From assembly GCA_021741145.1 (NCBI GenBank), contig JAIOYK010000001.1, positions 62,001 through 126,000 of the forward strand: a stretch of DNA of 64,000 nucleotides, written 5' to 3'. Position 1 is the stretch's first letter. Each line of letters begins with the position of its first letter. Positions 53,038 through 62,021 of this stretch are shown here, piece after piece. This DNA is from Rhodospirillum sp. (GTDB lineage Bacteria > Pseudomonadota > Alphaproteobacteria > Rhodospirillales > Rhodospirillaceae). The notes below the pieces were generated by a model. The model was not told where the DNA came from and did not search any database. It saw only the letters and a program-made list of their open reading frames with translations. The position numbers and the translations under genes were made by a program.

Positions 53038-53502
53038 TCAGAGTTTTTCGGCCAGCTTGGCGAGTTGGTCCAGGGTACTGCCCCAGCCTTCGTCGAAGCC
53101 CATTTCCTCGTGCTTTCGACTATCTTCAGGGTTCTTGTGAAGAGCTCGGGCGATGTATCGCGTGCCGCCGCCTTCGTCTTCCATTGTGATGATCGAGGTC
53201 AACGTCAGCCAGGGTTCGGCGGGCTCCCAACCTTCTTTCAGCGCTGTCGTGAACACGATCCGCTCCTCCTGAAGAATTTCGAGAAAGCACCCTTCCACGT
53301 GGGGCTTGAATGGGCCGCCGTCTTCGCTCATCAGGGTTTCGAAGCCACCACCGGGCTTGAGGTCCATCTTCTCCACCCGACAAACGATCGGGGCGGGTAT
53401 CCACCATTGCTCGAATTTCCTGGGATCCGCCCATGCCTGCCAGACTGCGGAGCGCGGGGCATTAATCAGTCTGGAAACAGTCAGTTCGTTACTCGCCGTC
53501 AT
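53038..53502 (-). CDS. SRPBCC/AHSA1-family protein
   Basis: START-like ligand-binding protein of 154 residues. It begins LTVSRLINAPRSAVWQAWAD then PRKFEQWWIP, the usual start of the AHSA1 group, and ends with GFDEGWGSTLDQLAKLAEKL, also typical. Function is not known; such proteins bind hydrophobic ligands. It overlaps the ArsR-type gene by 4 bp, a common pair in which the regulator controls its own partner. The pair has a GC content that looks clearly lower than its neighbours (some lines near 52-58 percent), suggesting transfer. Confidence 0.88.
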   Translation of the reverse strand: MTASNELTVSRLINAPRSAVWQAWADPRKFEQWWIPAPIVCRVEKMDLKPGGGFETLMSEDGGPFKPHVEGCFLEILQEERIVFTTALKEGWEPAEPWLTLTSIITMEDEGGGTRYIARALHKNPEDSRKHEEMGFDEGWGSTLDQLAKLAEKL

Positions 53503-53843
53503 TGCTCATCTCCGATTAAGTGCTGTCGTTCGACAAAGGCGGCCAAGCGGTCCGTCCGGCCCTGCCAGACAGCACGCTGTTCGCTTAGCCAATCCTCGGC
53601 GGCAATCAGCCGTGCCGGTACGAGGCGACAGATCCGAACCCGTCCGATCTTCTCCGAACCGATCAATCCACTGGCTTCCAGCACCTTCACATGCTTCAGG
53701 AACGACGGGAGGCCCATATCGAACGGCTCCGCGAGTTCCTTGACGGAGGCAGATCCTTCAATCAGCCGCGCGATCACGGCGCGGCGGGTCGGATCGGCAA
53801 GAGCGTGGAAGGCTGTATCGAGTGCCGCTTGATAGTTTTCCAT
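53499..53843 (-). CDS. ArsR-family transcription regulator
   Basis: Winged-helix repressor of 114 residues. The helix-turn-helix runs from AFHALADPTRRAVIARLIEG through SVKELAEPFDMGLPSFLKHV to KVLEASGLIGSEKIGRVRIC. The C-terminal tail (AAEDWLSEQRAVWQGRTDRL) is the kind found in ArsR proteins paired with SRPBCC proteins. It has no metal-binding cysteine pair. An in-frame ATG at 53855 would add four residues. It is the first gene of the two-gene unit. Confidence 0.88.
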   Translation of the reverse strand: MENYQAALDTAFHALADPTRRAVIARLIEGSASVKELAEPFDMGLPSFLKHVKVLEASGLIGSEKIGRVRICRLVPARLIAAEDWLSEQRAVWQGRTDRLAAFVERQHLIGDEQ

Positions 53844-54023
53844 GTGGCCAACCATAAAGAAAGTTGGCTGAATGGCAAACTATTGTTGCCACCACGTCAT
53901 TCACGATCTCGCTGCGTCCGACCGCGTTGGGCTCTAAGCTGACGTTCGTCGCAATGTTCTCGAACGTCCGAAATGGGCGCCAAGCAGCCCCCCCCCCTCA
54001 CCTACAAAAATCGAACGGAGGAC

Positions 54024-54070
54024 CTGGGAGGCCTCGGCCTCCCAGCGGGGGAATGGGGGCGGCGCCCCCA
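54024..54070. terminator. Two hairpins after nadC
   Basis: CTGGGAGGCC/GGCCTCCCAG (54024-54045) forms ten pairs around two bases, and TGGGGGC/GCCCCCA lies at 54054-54070. They follow the nadC stop by 25 bp and probably end the nadABC message. Confidence 0.65.
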
Positions 54071-54094
54071 ATGCCGCCTGTCGCCAGCCTCCCC

Positions 54095-54982
54095 TTACCG
54101 AACGTCGATATCCAACCCCAGGTCCAAGCTCGGCGCGCTGTGGGTCAGCCAGCCCACGCTGATCACGTCCACCCCCGTCGCCGCGATGGCCGGAGCGGTC
54201 TCGCGCGTCACGCCGCCGGAGGCCTCCAAGATCACCGGCGCCTTGGCCGTCGTCCGGGTCAGGGCCACGGCCTCGCGCAGCAGGTCCGGGGCCATGTTGT
54301 CGAGCAGGACCACATCCGGCCCGGCCGCCAGGGCCTCGGCGAGTTGGGCCAGGGTGTCGACCTCCACTTCCACCTTCACAAGATGACCGACGAAGGCCCG
54401 GGCGCGGGCGATGGCCTCGGTCACGGATCCGGCCACCGCGATGTGGTTGTCCTTGATCAACACCGCGTCATCCAGCCCATACCGGTGGCTGGATCCGCCC
54501 CCCGCGCGCACGGCGTATTTCTCCAGACCGCGCAGGCCCGGCGTAGTCTTGCGCGTGCAGGTGATGCGCACCGGATGGGGCCGCACCGCCGCCACCAGTT
54601 CGGCGGTCGCCGTGGCGATGCCCGATAGGTGACCGGCGAAGTTCAGCGCCACCCGCTCCGCCGAGAGGATCGCCCGGGCCGGGCCGGACAGGGTCATCAC
54701 GTCGTCTCCCGGCGCCAGCACCGCCCCCTCCCCCTTGTGGACCACGTAGGTCACCGAGGGGTCCATCAGGCGGAAGGCCAGGACGGCGGCCTCCACCCCC
54801 GCGGCGACGCCGGGTTTTCTCGCGCGCATGACGGCGGTCGCCTGGGCGTCGGCGGGGATCACGGCCTCGGTCGTGATGTCGCCCCGGCGGCCCAGGTCCT
54901 CGGCCAGGGCGGCGCGGACGATGGGCTCGAGCAGCAGGGCGGGAAAGGGCGCCAAGGGGAGAAGAGGAGAGGAGGAGGTCAT
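54095..54982 (-). CDS. nadC: Quinolinate phosphoribosyltransferase (nicotinate-nucleotide pyrophosphorylase)
   Basis: Enzyme of 295 residues forming nicotinate mononucleotide from quinolinate and PRPP, the third step of NAD synthesis from aspartate. Motifs are RGDITTEAVIPADAQATAVM, TRKTTPGLRGLEKYAVRAGG, SSHRYGLDDAVLIKDNHIAV, and VEVEVDTLAQLAEAL with EASGGVTRE near the end. It overlaps nadB by 4 bp and is the last gene of nadA-nadB-nadC. Confidence 0.97.
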   Translation of the reverse strand: MTSSSPLLPLAPFPALLLEPIVRAALAEDLGRRGDITTEAVIPADAQATAVMRARKPGVAAGVEAAVLAFRLMDPSVTYVVHKGEGAVLAPGDDVMTLSGPARAILSAERVALNFAGHLSGIATATAELVAAVRPHPVRITCTRKTTPGLRGLEKYAVRAGGGSSHRYGLDDAVLIKDNHIAVAGSVTEAIARARAFVGHLVKVEVEVDTLAQLAEALAAGPDVVLLDNMAPDLLREAVALTRTTAKAPVILEASGGVTRETAPAIAATGVDVISVGWLTHSAPSLDLGLDIDVR

Positions 54983-56598
54983 GCTTCCCGCGCTTTCATG
55001 GGGGAGTGGGTCGGCGCGCCCAGGCTGTCGAGCACCCCGGTCAGGGTCAGGCGGGAGGAGCGGGCCTCGGGAGCGGTGTCCGGGAAATCCAGGCGCAGGT
55101 GGGCGCCCCGGCTCTCCCGCCGCTCCAGGGCGGCCTGGGTGATCATCAGGGCGAGCAGCGACAGATCACTCCCCCCCTGTTCGGCGATCCGGGCGAGCAG
55201 CGCCTCCCGGGCCGTTTCCAGCCCCCGGGCCTCGCGGACCACGCCCAGGTGGGCGTCCATCAGATGGCGGACCGGCGCCGGAGCGGGCTCTTCCACCGCG
55301 GCATCCACCAGCCCGGCGGAGCGGGCGGAGCGGGGCGCGGAGGTGGCGCGCAGGGCCTCGGACAAGCGCCGGGCGAGCACCACGGCCTCGATCAGGGAGT
55401 TGCTCGCCAGGCGATTGGCGCCGTGGAGGCCGGTGGCCGCGACCTCGCCACAGGCCCAAAGGCCCGGGACCGAAGTCCGCCCCCGGTCGTCCACGGCCAG
55501 ACCGCCCATGTGGTAGTGGGCCGCCGGGCGCACGGGGATAGGCTCGCGGGCCGGGTCCAGGCCATGGGCTTGGCAATGGCCATGGACCGTCGGGAAATGG
55601 AGAGCAAAGCGGTCTCCCAGGGCGGCGCGGGCGTCAAGGAACACTTGGCCGCCCCGGGCGATCTCCGCCCCCACGGCCCGGGCCACCACATCACGGGGCG
55701 CCAGATCCCCGCCGGGCGTTCCCGCCATCAGGGGAGAGCCCTCCGCGGTGATCAGGGTCGCGCCCTCGCCGCGCAGGGCCTCCGACGCCAGGGGCAGGGA
55801 GCCGGGGCCCAAGGCTTCGAAGCGGAGGGTTTCGGACCCCGGCCCCTCGGTCCCCACGGCGATGGCGGTGGGGTGGAACTGGACGAACTCAATATCCCGC
55901 AGGACCGCCCCGGCCCGGGCGCCGAGCATCAACCCCGCCCCCCGGGAGGAAATCGGATTGGTGGTGGAGGCGAAGAGCCCCCCGACCCCGCCCGTGGCCA
56001 GAACGACGGCCCGAGCGGCCACGGTTTCCGTCCGCCCGCTCCCGTCGCGGACCACGGCGCCGGTCACCCGCTCGCCGTCACGGGTCAGGCCAACGACGGA
56101 GACGCCATCCCGCGGGGTGATCCAGGGCGCGTCGACCACTATCCGGCCAAGGGCGGCGAGAATCCGCGCGCCGGAGCCGTCTCCCCCCGCGTGGAGGACC
56201 CGACGGCGGGAATGTCCAGCCTCCAGGGCCAGGGCAAACCGCCCGTCGCTTCCCCGGTCAAAGACGGTGCCCCAGGCTTCCAGGGCGGCGATGGCCCCGG
56301 GCGCGCCTTGGGTGATCAAGCGGGCGACATCGGCGTCGGTCAGACCGCCTCCCACCGCCAGGGTGTCCCGGGCATGGAGGGCCGGGGCGTCATCGGCGCC
56401 CATGGCCGCGGCGATCCCCCCTTGCGCCCATTCCGTCGAGCCTCCGGTCCCCAGGGGGGAGGCGCTCAGAAGGGTGACCGGCAGGGGCGCCAGGGACAGG
56501 GCCGTGGCGAGACCGGCGATGCCGCCGCCCACGACCAACACCCGATCCTTGCCCCCTTGGGTGAGAGGACGCCGGGTCCTCTCTCGCGGTCCGGGCAT
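54979..56598 (-). CDS. nadB: L-aspartate oxidase
   Basis: FAD enzyme of 539 residues oxidising aspartate to iminoaspartate. The FAD-binding start is VLVVGGGIAGLATALSLAPL. SGGSTEWAQGGIAAAMGADD-like residues follow (GTGGSTEWAQGGIAAAMGAD). The active-site region has PIPVRPAAHYHMGGLAVDDR and ACGEVAATGLHGANRLASNS. The first 17 residues are basic and variable. The gap to nadA is one base. Confidence 0.97.
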   Translation of the reverse strand: MPGPRERTRRPLTQGGKDRVLVVGGGIAGLATALSLAPLPVTLLSASPLGTGGSTEWAQGGIAAAMGADDAPALHARDTLAVGGGLTDADVARLITQGAPGAIAALEAWGTVFDRGSDGRFALALEAGHSRRRVLHAGGDGSGARILAALGRIVVDAPWITPRDGVSVVGLTRDGERVTGAVVRDGSGRTETVAARAVVLATGGVGGLFASTTNPISSRGAGLMLGARAGAVLRDIEFVQFHPTAIAVGTEGPGSETLRFEALGPGSLPLASEALRGEGATLITAEGSPLMAGTPGGDLAPRDVVARAVGAEIARGGQVFLDARAALGDRFALHFPTVHGHCQAHGLDPAREPIPVRPAAHYHMGGLAVDDRGRTSVPGLWACGEVAATGLHGANRLASNSLIEAVVLARRLSEALRATSAPRSARSAGLVDAAVEEPAPAPVRHLMDAHLGVVREARGLETAREALLARIAEQGGSDLSLLALMITQAALERRESRGAHLRLDFPDTAPEARSSRLTLTGVLDSLGAPTHSPMKAREA

Positions 56599-56599
56599 G

Positions 56600-57592
56600 T
56601 CAGCGCCCCACCGCGAGCATGCGCTCGACGGCCAGACGGGCGCGGTCGGCGACGGTGGGGTCGATGGTGACTTCCGGCGCCAGGGTCTCCAGGGCCTTGC
56701 GGATCTTGGCGAGCGTGATCCGCTTCATGTGGGGGCAAAGGTTGCAGGGGCGGACAAACTCCACTTCGGGCGCCTGGGCGGCGACGTTGTCGCTCATGGA
56801 GCATTCGGTGACCATCAACACCTTGCGACCCGAGAGGCCCTTGGCCCGGGTGATCATCTGCTCGGTGGAGCCAACGAAGTCCGAGGCCTCGATCACATCC
56901 GGGGGGCATTCCGGGTGGGCGATGACCACCAGACCGTCGTGGGCCGCGCGGAACTGGGTGATTTCATCGCCGGTGAAGCGCTCGTGGACCTCGCAATGGC
57001 CGGTCCAGGGGATGATCTCCACCTTGGTTTGGGTCTGGACATAGGCCGCCAGATATTCATCGGGCAGCATGAGGACCCGGTCGACACCCAGGCTCTCCAC
57101 CACCTTCACGGCGTTGCCCGAGGTGCAGCAAATGTCGGATTCGGCCTTCACTTCGGCGGAGGTGTTCACATAGGTGACGACGGGCACGCCGGGGTATTGG
57201 GCGCGGAGCTGGCGGATATCCGCCGCCGTGATCGATTCGGCCAGGGAGCATCCGGCCTCCATGTCGGGCATCAGGACCGTCTTGTCCGGGTTCACGAGCT
57301 TGGCGGTTTCGGCCATGAAGTGGACCCCGGCCATGACGATCACCTTGGCGTCGACCGCCTGGGCCTTGCGGGCGAGCGCCAGGGAGTCACCGACGATGTC
57401 GGAGACACCATGGTAGATGTCCGGCGTCTGGTAGTTATGGGCGAGGATGACCGCGTCCCGGACTGCCTTGAGGCGCTCGATCTCGGCGATTTCCGCCGAA
57501 AGGGCGGGCCATTCCAGCGCCGTGACCCGCTCGCGCGGGGCGGCCAGACGATCCCCGTCCCTGCCCGGTCCAAAGCGTCCCTCGAAACCCAT
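56600..57592 (-). CDS. nadA: Quinolinate synthase A
   Basis: 4Fe-4S enzyme of 330 residues condensing iminoaspartate with dihydroxyacetone phosphate to quinolinate. Cluster cysteines are expected in [20 protein letters not shown] and [30 protein letters not shown] and [16 protein letters not shown] are characteristic. The ATG at 57592 is preceded by AAGGAGACGGCG, which itself touches the palindrome at 57605-57621; an upstream in-frame start at 57697 is not supported. It is the first gene of the NAD operon. Confidence 0.97.
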   Translation of the reverse strand: MGFEGRFGPGRDGDRLAAPRERVTALEWPALSAEIAEIERLKAVRDAVILAHNYQTPDIYHGVSDIVGDSLALARKAQAVDAKVIVMAGVHFMAETAKLVNPDKTVLMPDMEAGCSLAESITAADIRQLRAQYPGVPVVTYVNTSAEVKAESDICCTSGNAVKVVESLGVDRVLMLPDEYLAAYVQTQTKVEIIPWTGHCEVHERFTGDEITQFRAAHDGLVVIAHPECPPDVIEASDFVGSTEQMITRAKGLSGRKVLMVTECSMSDNVAAQAPEVEFVRPCNLCPHMKRITLAKIRKALETLAPEVTIDPTVADRARLAVERMLAVGR

Positions 57593-57604
57593 CGCCGTCT
57601 CCTT

Positions 57605-57621
57605 ATGCTCTTTTAGAGCAT
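57605..57621. promoter_or_regulatory. Palindromic operator candidate of nadABC
   Basis: ATGCTC-TTTTA-GAGCAT, a perfect inverted repeat thirteen bases before the nadA start and next to its ribosome binding site. A repressor bound here would block transcription or translation initiation. The NadQ-like gene at 58276 is the natural candidate for the protein. Confidence 0.7.
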
Positions 57622-57756
57622 TTATAAGGTCAAAATGAGGCGGAACACTTGCCCGCCCGTTATGCACAATGTGAGTATAAATAGAGGGTGCTGTCAAGGG
57701 AGGACATCGAGAGCCTGACAGGCCATTCTTGGTCCAGAGACTGGTCCAGACTCCTC

Positions 57757-58254
57757 ATGACAGTCCCCAAGGATAGGAAAATTCCAAGGGAGATATCCGC
57801 AGCCGATGCGAAAGGGCGACTGACCGATCTGGTACGCCGGGCCGAAGCTGGAGAGGATGTCGGTCTGACCAGACACGGGCAGGCCGTGACTCGCCTGCTC
57901 CCCGTGAAAGCCGCGGCCGACGGGACGGCTCGCCGGGCCTTGATGGACAGGGGTCGCGCTTCCGCGGCGCGAAAGGTCCCCCCTGGACCGAGCGCGGCCC
58001 GCAGCCAGGACATGCTTACGATCGGGGTGGTTTGCCCGAATGATCGCGGTGGACACCTGGGCCCCCATGGTGATCCTCCTCGACGAACCCTTGGCAATTG
58101 TTCGCATTGCCCGGCTGTCTTCCGTGGCGTGGCTCGTCATTTCAGCGGGAACCGTGGCGATTGCTTCGCCTACACCCTGGCGAAGGGGCTCAATTGCCCC
58201 CTGCTCTTCGCTGGCGAGGATTTTTCCAGAGCGGATGTCGGAAGCGCTCTATAG
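57757..58254 (+). pseudogene. Phd/VapB-type antitoxin fused to remains of a VapC toxin
   Basis: The frame starts with a complete antitoxin-like domain: IPREISAADAKGRLTDLVRR, AEAGEDVGLTRHGQAVTRLL. In intact loci it would end at the toxin start. Here the frame continues without stop and, from about 58160, reads GDCFAYTLAKGLNCPLLFAG then EDFSRADVGSAL, the standard C terminus of a VapC PIN domain. The toxin N terminus (MIAVDTWAPMVILLDEP) is found in another frame at 58040. I infer an internal deletion with frameshift in the toxin gene, leaving an antitoxin reading frame with a foreign tail. A functional fusion cannot be excluded. Confidence 0.75.
58040..58254 (+). pseudogene. VapC-family PIN-domain toxin remnant
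   Basis: About 71 codons remain of a toxin that is normally near 130 residues. The start ATG at 58040 gives MIAVDTWAPMVILLDEP, which is the usual beginning with the first catalytic aspartate (Asp4). The end of the domain, with the later acidic residue in GDCFAYTLAK, is in a different frame. The middle of the domain is missing. The ribonuclease should therefore be inactive. Confidence 0.78.
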
Positions 58255-58275
58255 CCGCCTTGGAGCGATCCCTCC

Positions 58276-59289
58276 TCACGCCCCTGGTCGGGCCTTCAGC
58301 CGCACCCCGGACGAGGGCCGCTCCTGGCGGATCTCGGGCCGAAAGCGCATCAATTTCGCCGGGCGGCCTCCGGTCTCGGAAAAAACCTCGCCGGTTTCCT
58401 CCACCAATTGGTTCTGCTCCACCAGCCGCCGGAAATTCTGCTTGTGCAGCCCCGCCCCCGCCAGGGCCTCCGCCGTGCGTTGGAGGTGCAACAGGGTAAA
58501 ACTCTCCGGCATCAGTTCGAACAGCACCGGCCGATACTTGATCTTGGCCCGCAACCGCCCCGCCGCCGTCGCCAGGATCCGCCGGTGGTCCGCGGCCATG
58601 GGCCGTCCGCCCAGTTCCCGCACCGCCTCGGGCACGGGCAGATGGGCGTCGGCCCAGGCTTCGGGAATGACCCGCGCCTCGTACAGCAGTTCATAGCGCT
58701 CAAGACAGCGTTCCTCGTCCCAGGGCTGACCCTCCAAACCAAAAGCCAGAGCGACCCGACTCAGGCGGTCCTTGCGGGCATGGCGGTCGGACTCTCCCCG
58801 CGCCCAGGCCCCCAGGCGGGTCGCCAAAACCGAGCGTTCCGCGGCGTCCTGGTCACGCCGGTCCTCCCAGGGGAGGTAGTCGTACCAGGAGCGCCAAATG
58901 GCCTCCATGGCGCCCGCCTCCTCCGCGTTCCCGCCGCCCCCTTTTCCACCATCTCCTTTTCCGCCAACAAGACCCGCCTCCCGGGTCAGGGCCAGATAGG
59001 CCAGGGACAGCGCGCGCGCATCGGGGCGCCGGTCCTCCACCAGGGTGCGGTCCCGGTCGCCGAAGGTGTACAGCTGCTCCACATGGCCCAGGCGCAGGCG
59101 GGTTTGATGCTCCACCCAGGACCGCAGGCCCGCTTGCAGGGTCCGGTGCTCCTCGCGCAGGGGGCCGGAGGGAAACCAATCCGCGGCCACATCGGGCCGC
59201 CGGACCACCAGCACGCGCGGGTCCGCGGCGGTCACCGCGACGATGACCGCCGTCAAATCCACGGTAACAGTGCTGGCCCCCTGGGACAC
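58276..59289 (-). CDS. nadQ: NadQ-like regulator of NAD synthesis (Nudix-related, winged helix)
   Basis: Regulator of about 337 residues. The N-terminal half is Nudix-like without obvious hydrolase residues: VDLTAVIVAVTAADPRVLVV, FPSGPLREEHRTLQAGLRSW and LGHVEQLYTFGDRDRTLVED. It continues with LAYLALTREAGLVGG and WYDYLPWEDRRDQD. The C-terminal part looks like a winged helix (FTLLHLQRTAEALAGAGLHK, then QNFRRLVEQNQLVEETGEVF). This matches the alphaproteobacterial NadQ family (COG4111) as I recall it. It is near nadABC, which carries a palindromic operator candidate. The start is uncertain: GTG at 59289 is chosen, while the frame is open to 59523. A low-complexity GGKGDGGKGGGG stretch lies in the middle. 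Confidence 0.78.
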   Translation of the reverse strand: MSQGASTVTVDLTAVIVAVTAADPRVLVVRRPDVAADWFPSGPLREEHRTLQAGLRSWVEHQTRLRLGHVEQLYTFGDRDRTLVEDRRPDARALSLAYLALTREAGLVGGKGDGGKGGGGNAEEAGAMEAIWRSWYDYLPWEDRRDQDAAERSVLATRLGAWARGESDRHARKDRLSRVALAFGLEGQPWDEERCLERYELLYEARVIPEAWADAHLPVPEAVRELGGRPMAADHRRILATAAGRLRAKIKYRPVLFELMPESFTLLHLQRTAEALAGAGLHKQNFRRLVEQNQLVEETGEVFSETGGRPAKLMRFRPEIRQERPSSGVRLKARPGA

Positions 59290-59526
59290 CCTCTTCCCCC
59301 CGTTCCTCGCAGACCGTGACAGTACACCACCCTCGGGAAACCGCCAATCCCACCCCGTCTTCGACAGGGTTCCCCGGCAGGCCCGCGTTTCAAGAGGCTC
59401 CAGATTGTCACCAAACCACAACGGAACCGTCACGAGATGGTTATCACCCACCTGTACCTTGTGCCTTCCTCTGGAGGGTACCTTTGGTGCCTCCCCTTTT
59501 CGTCCCATCAACCGGAGCCCCATTCC

Positions 59527-61752
59527 ATGCGACAGATTCGGTCCACGCTTCTAGGTTCGGTCGCGGTCGGCCTGATGGCCGCTGGCGCCGCCCAGGCCGC
59601 CGACGGTCCCTATTTCAACCGCGTCGCCACCTATCCCGTGTACGCCAACCTGCCCGAGGGCACCGACCCCGCCACGGAAACCGTGGCCGAGATCATCACC
59701 GTCACCAAGGACGGCATGACCCTAATTCACACCGACAGCCCGGGCGAGGCCCTGGGTTTCGTCGACATCACCGATCCCGCCAAGCCCCAGGGCAAGGGCC
59801 GGGTCGACCTGGGGGGCGAACCCACCTCCGTTACCGTGGTCGGGGGGTATGCCCTGGTCGGCGTGAACACCTCCGAGAGCTATGTGAAGCCCTCGGGCCA
59901 TGTGGCCGTGGTCGACGTCAAGGACCAAAAGATCGTCGCCACCTGTGACATGGCTGGCCAGCCGGACTCCGTGGCCGCCAGCCCCGACGGCGCCTTCCTG
60001 GCCGTGGCCATCGAGAACGAGCGGGACGAAGAGCTGAACGACGGCGAGATTCCCCAAATGCCCGCCGGTCACGTCGACATCCTGGACCTGGACGACAAGG
60101 GCATGCCCACCAATTGCGACGCCGCGCGCAAGGTCGAGATGACCGGACTGGCGGAGATCGCCCCCACCGATCCCGAGCCCGAGTTCGTGGACATCAACGC
60201 CAAGAACGTCGCCGTGGTGACCCTGCAGGAGAACAACCACTTGGCCCTGATCGACCTGGCCACGGGCGAGGTCATCAAACACTTCTCGGCGGGCACCTCC
60301 TCGGTCAAGGGGATCCCCTCCAATAAGGCCCGGCTGATCAACGGTGACGGCGAGATCACCGACCTGCCCCGCGAACCCGACTCGGTTGCCTGGATCGACA
60401 ACACGCGTTTCGTCACCGCCAACGAAGGGGACTACAAGGGCGGTACCCGGGGCTTCACCATCTGGAACATGGAGGGCGAGATCGAATACGACAGCGGTGC
60501 GTCCATGGAACACCTGGGCATGCGCGTCGGCCACTATCCGGCCAAGCGCGCCAGCAAGAAAGGGGTCGAGATCGAAGGCGCCGAATTCGGCCTGTTCGGC
60601 GACACCCCGCTGTTCTTCGTGAACGCCGAGCGGGCCAACTTCGTGGCCGTTTTCAAGGATATGGGTCCGGGCAAAGCCCCCACCTACCTGCAGGTCCTGC
60701 CCACCAACCCCAACCCGGAAGGCACCCTGGCCATTCCCTCGCGGAACCTGTTCGTCGCCGCCACGGAGAATGACAACGCCGAGGATGGCGTGCGTGCCAC
60801 CATCGGCATCTTCGAGCGTGGCGCCGCGGAAGCGGCCTACCCCATGATTGTCTCCGCCGATGACGCCGCCACCGGCGCCCCCATCGGCTGGGGCGCCCTG
60901 TCCGGCGCCGTGGGCGACCCCACGGACGCCACGATCCTGCATGTGGTATCCGACAGCTTCTATGACACCGCGCGGATCTTCACCATGGACATCTCCAAGT
61001 CCCCCGCGGTGATCACCGACTTCGTCGAGCTGAGCGGCGGCGCCGCCCCGAAATACGACCTGGAAGGCATCACCATGCGGAAGGGGGGCGGCTACTGGGT
61101 GGTGTCCGAAGGCAACGACGAAAAGAAAATGGACAACCTGCTGATCGCGGTCGCCAAGGATGGCGCCATCGAACAGGAGATCAAGCTGCCCGAGGCCGTC
61201 GCCTCCCAGATCAAGCGCTTCGGCTTCGAGGGCGTGGCCAGCTACATGGACGGCGACAAGGAAAAAGTCGTCGTGGCCTTCCAGCGGGAATGGCGGGATG
61301 ACCCCAAGGGCATGGTTAAGATCGGCGTCTACGATCCGGCCTCCGGAAACTGGGGCTTCGTCCACTATCCCCTGGACACCCCCGAGAACAAGGCCGGAGG
61401 CTGGCTTGGCCTGTCGGAAATCACCCTGATCGGTGGCACCACCTTCGCCGTGATCGAACGGGACAACAAGGGCGGTCCCGACGCGGTCCTGAAGCAAGTC
61501 ACCGTGATTTCCCTGGACACCGTCACCCCGGCCCCCGCCGGGTCGGAATTGCCGGTGGTCAAGAAGGTCGTCGCCCTCGACCTGTTGCCCGCCATGGCCG
61601 CGACCATGGGCTATACCCCGGACAAGGTGGAAAGTCTGGCCATCACCAAGGACGGCCAGATGATCGCCCTGACCGATAACGATGGCGTGGACGACTCCAG
61701 CGGCGAAAGCCAGTTGCTGCGCCTGGGTCCGGTCACCCAGATCAGCAAGTAA
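59527..61752 (+). CDS. Secreted phytase-like esterase domain protein
   Basis: Periplasmic or secreted protein of 741 residues with a signal peptide (STLLGSVAVGLMAAGAAQA, cleavage before ADG). The N-terminal part is a beta-propeller of repeats such as LGFVDITDPAKPQGKGRVDL and GHVAVVDVKDQKIVATCDMA. The C-terminal half (from about residue 440) carries the esterase-like phytase family domain, with KYDLEGITMRKGGGYWVVSE, RFGFEGVASYMDGDKEKVVV and KVESLAITKDGQMIALTDND. The many acidic loops suggest calcium binding. The likely role is hydrolysis of organic phosphate or another ester outside the cytoplasm. The start at 59527 has GGAG eleven bases upstream. It stands alone with its own terminator. Confidence 0.85.
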   Translation: MRQIRSTLLGSVAVGLMAAGAAQAADGPYFNRVATYPVYANLPEGTDPATETVAEIITVTKDGMTLIHTDSPGEALGFVDITDPAKPQGKGRVDLGGEPTSVTVVGGYALVGVNTSESYVKPSGHVAVVDVKDQKIVATCDMAGQPDSVAASPDGAFLAVAIENERDEELNDGEIPQMPAGHVDILDLDDKGMPTNCDAARKVEMTGLAEIAPTDPEPEFVDINAKNVAVVTLQENNHLALIDLATGEVIKHFSAGTSSVKGIPSNKARLINGDGEITDLPREPDSVAWIDNTRFVTANEGDYKGGTRGFTIWNMEGEIEYDSGASMEHLGMRVGHYPAKRASKKGVEIEGAEFGLFGDTPLFFVNAERANFVAVFKDMGPGKAPTYLQVLPTNPNPEGTLAIPSRNLFVAATENDNAEDGVRATIGIFERGAAEAAYPMIVSADDAATGAPIGWGALSGAVGDPTDATILHVVSDSFYDTARIFTMDISKSPAVITDFVELSGGAAPKYDLEGITMRKGGGYWVVSEGNDEKKMDNLLIAVAKDGAIEQEIKLPEAVASQIKRFGFEGVASYMDGDKEKVVVAFQREWRDDPKGMVKIGVYDPASGNWGFVHYPLDTPENKAGGWLGLSEITLIGGTTFAVIERDNKGGPDAVLKQVTVISLDTVTPAPAGSELPVVKKVVALDLLPAMAATMGYTPDKVESLAITKDGQMIALTDNDGVDDSSGESQLLRLGPVTQISK

Positions 61753-61886
61753 CACCTAAGGACGATGAGGCGGGCCTTTCGGACCTCGGTATAAAATCGG
61801 CCTTCCGTATGGCGCCTGATCCCTGGCCACCATCCGAAGACCCGCCATTTGATTAAATCGATCCATCCCCCATCATCAAATCCCCA

Positions 61887-61919
61887 CGCGCCCGGCCCAT
61901 TGGACCGGGCGCGCCTTTT
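61887..61919 (+). terminator. Terminator of the phytase-like gene
   Basis: CGCGCCCGG pairs with CCGGGCGCG around nine bases and is followed by CCTTTTG. It is 135 bp after the stop codon. Confidence 0.8.
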
Positions 61920-62021
61920 GCCGAAATGGGGATTGTGTCCAACCTGAGACAATTGCGAAACGAGACCGTCCATGCCAGTCTAACGACGATATATCTGCCC
62001 GCCCCTTACTCGGATCCATCC

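Noticed and set aside
59290-59523. N-terminal extension of the NadQ-like protein
   Set aside because: These 78 codons would place the start four bases from the divergent phytase-like start and leave no room for promoters; sequence is unlike the family. Not fully excluded.
59722-61755. 677-codon minus-strand frame opposite the phytase-like gene
   Set aside because: Product is a His/Gly/Asp-rich antisense translation. The plus strand has a signal peptide and a known domain.
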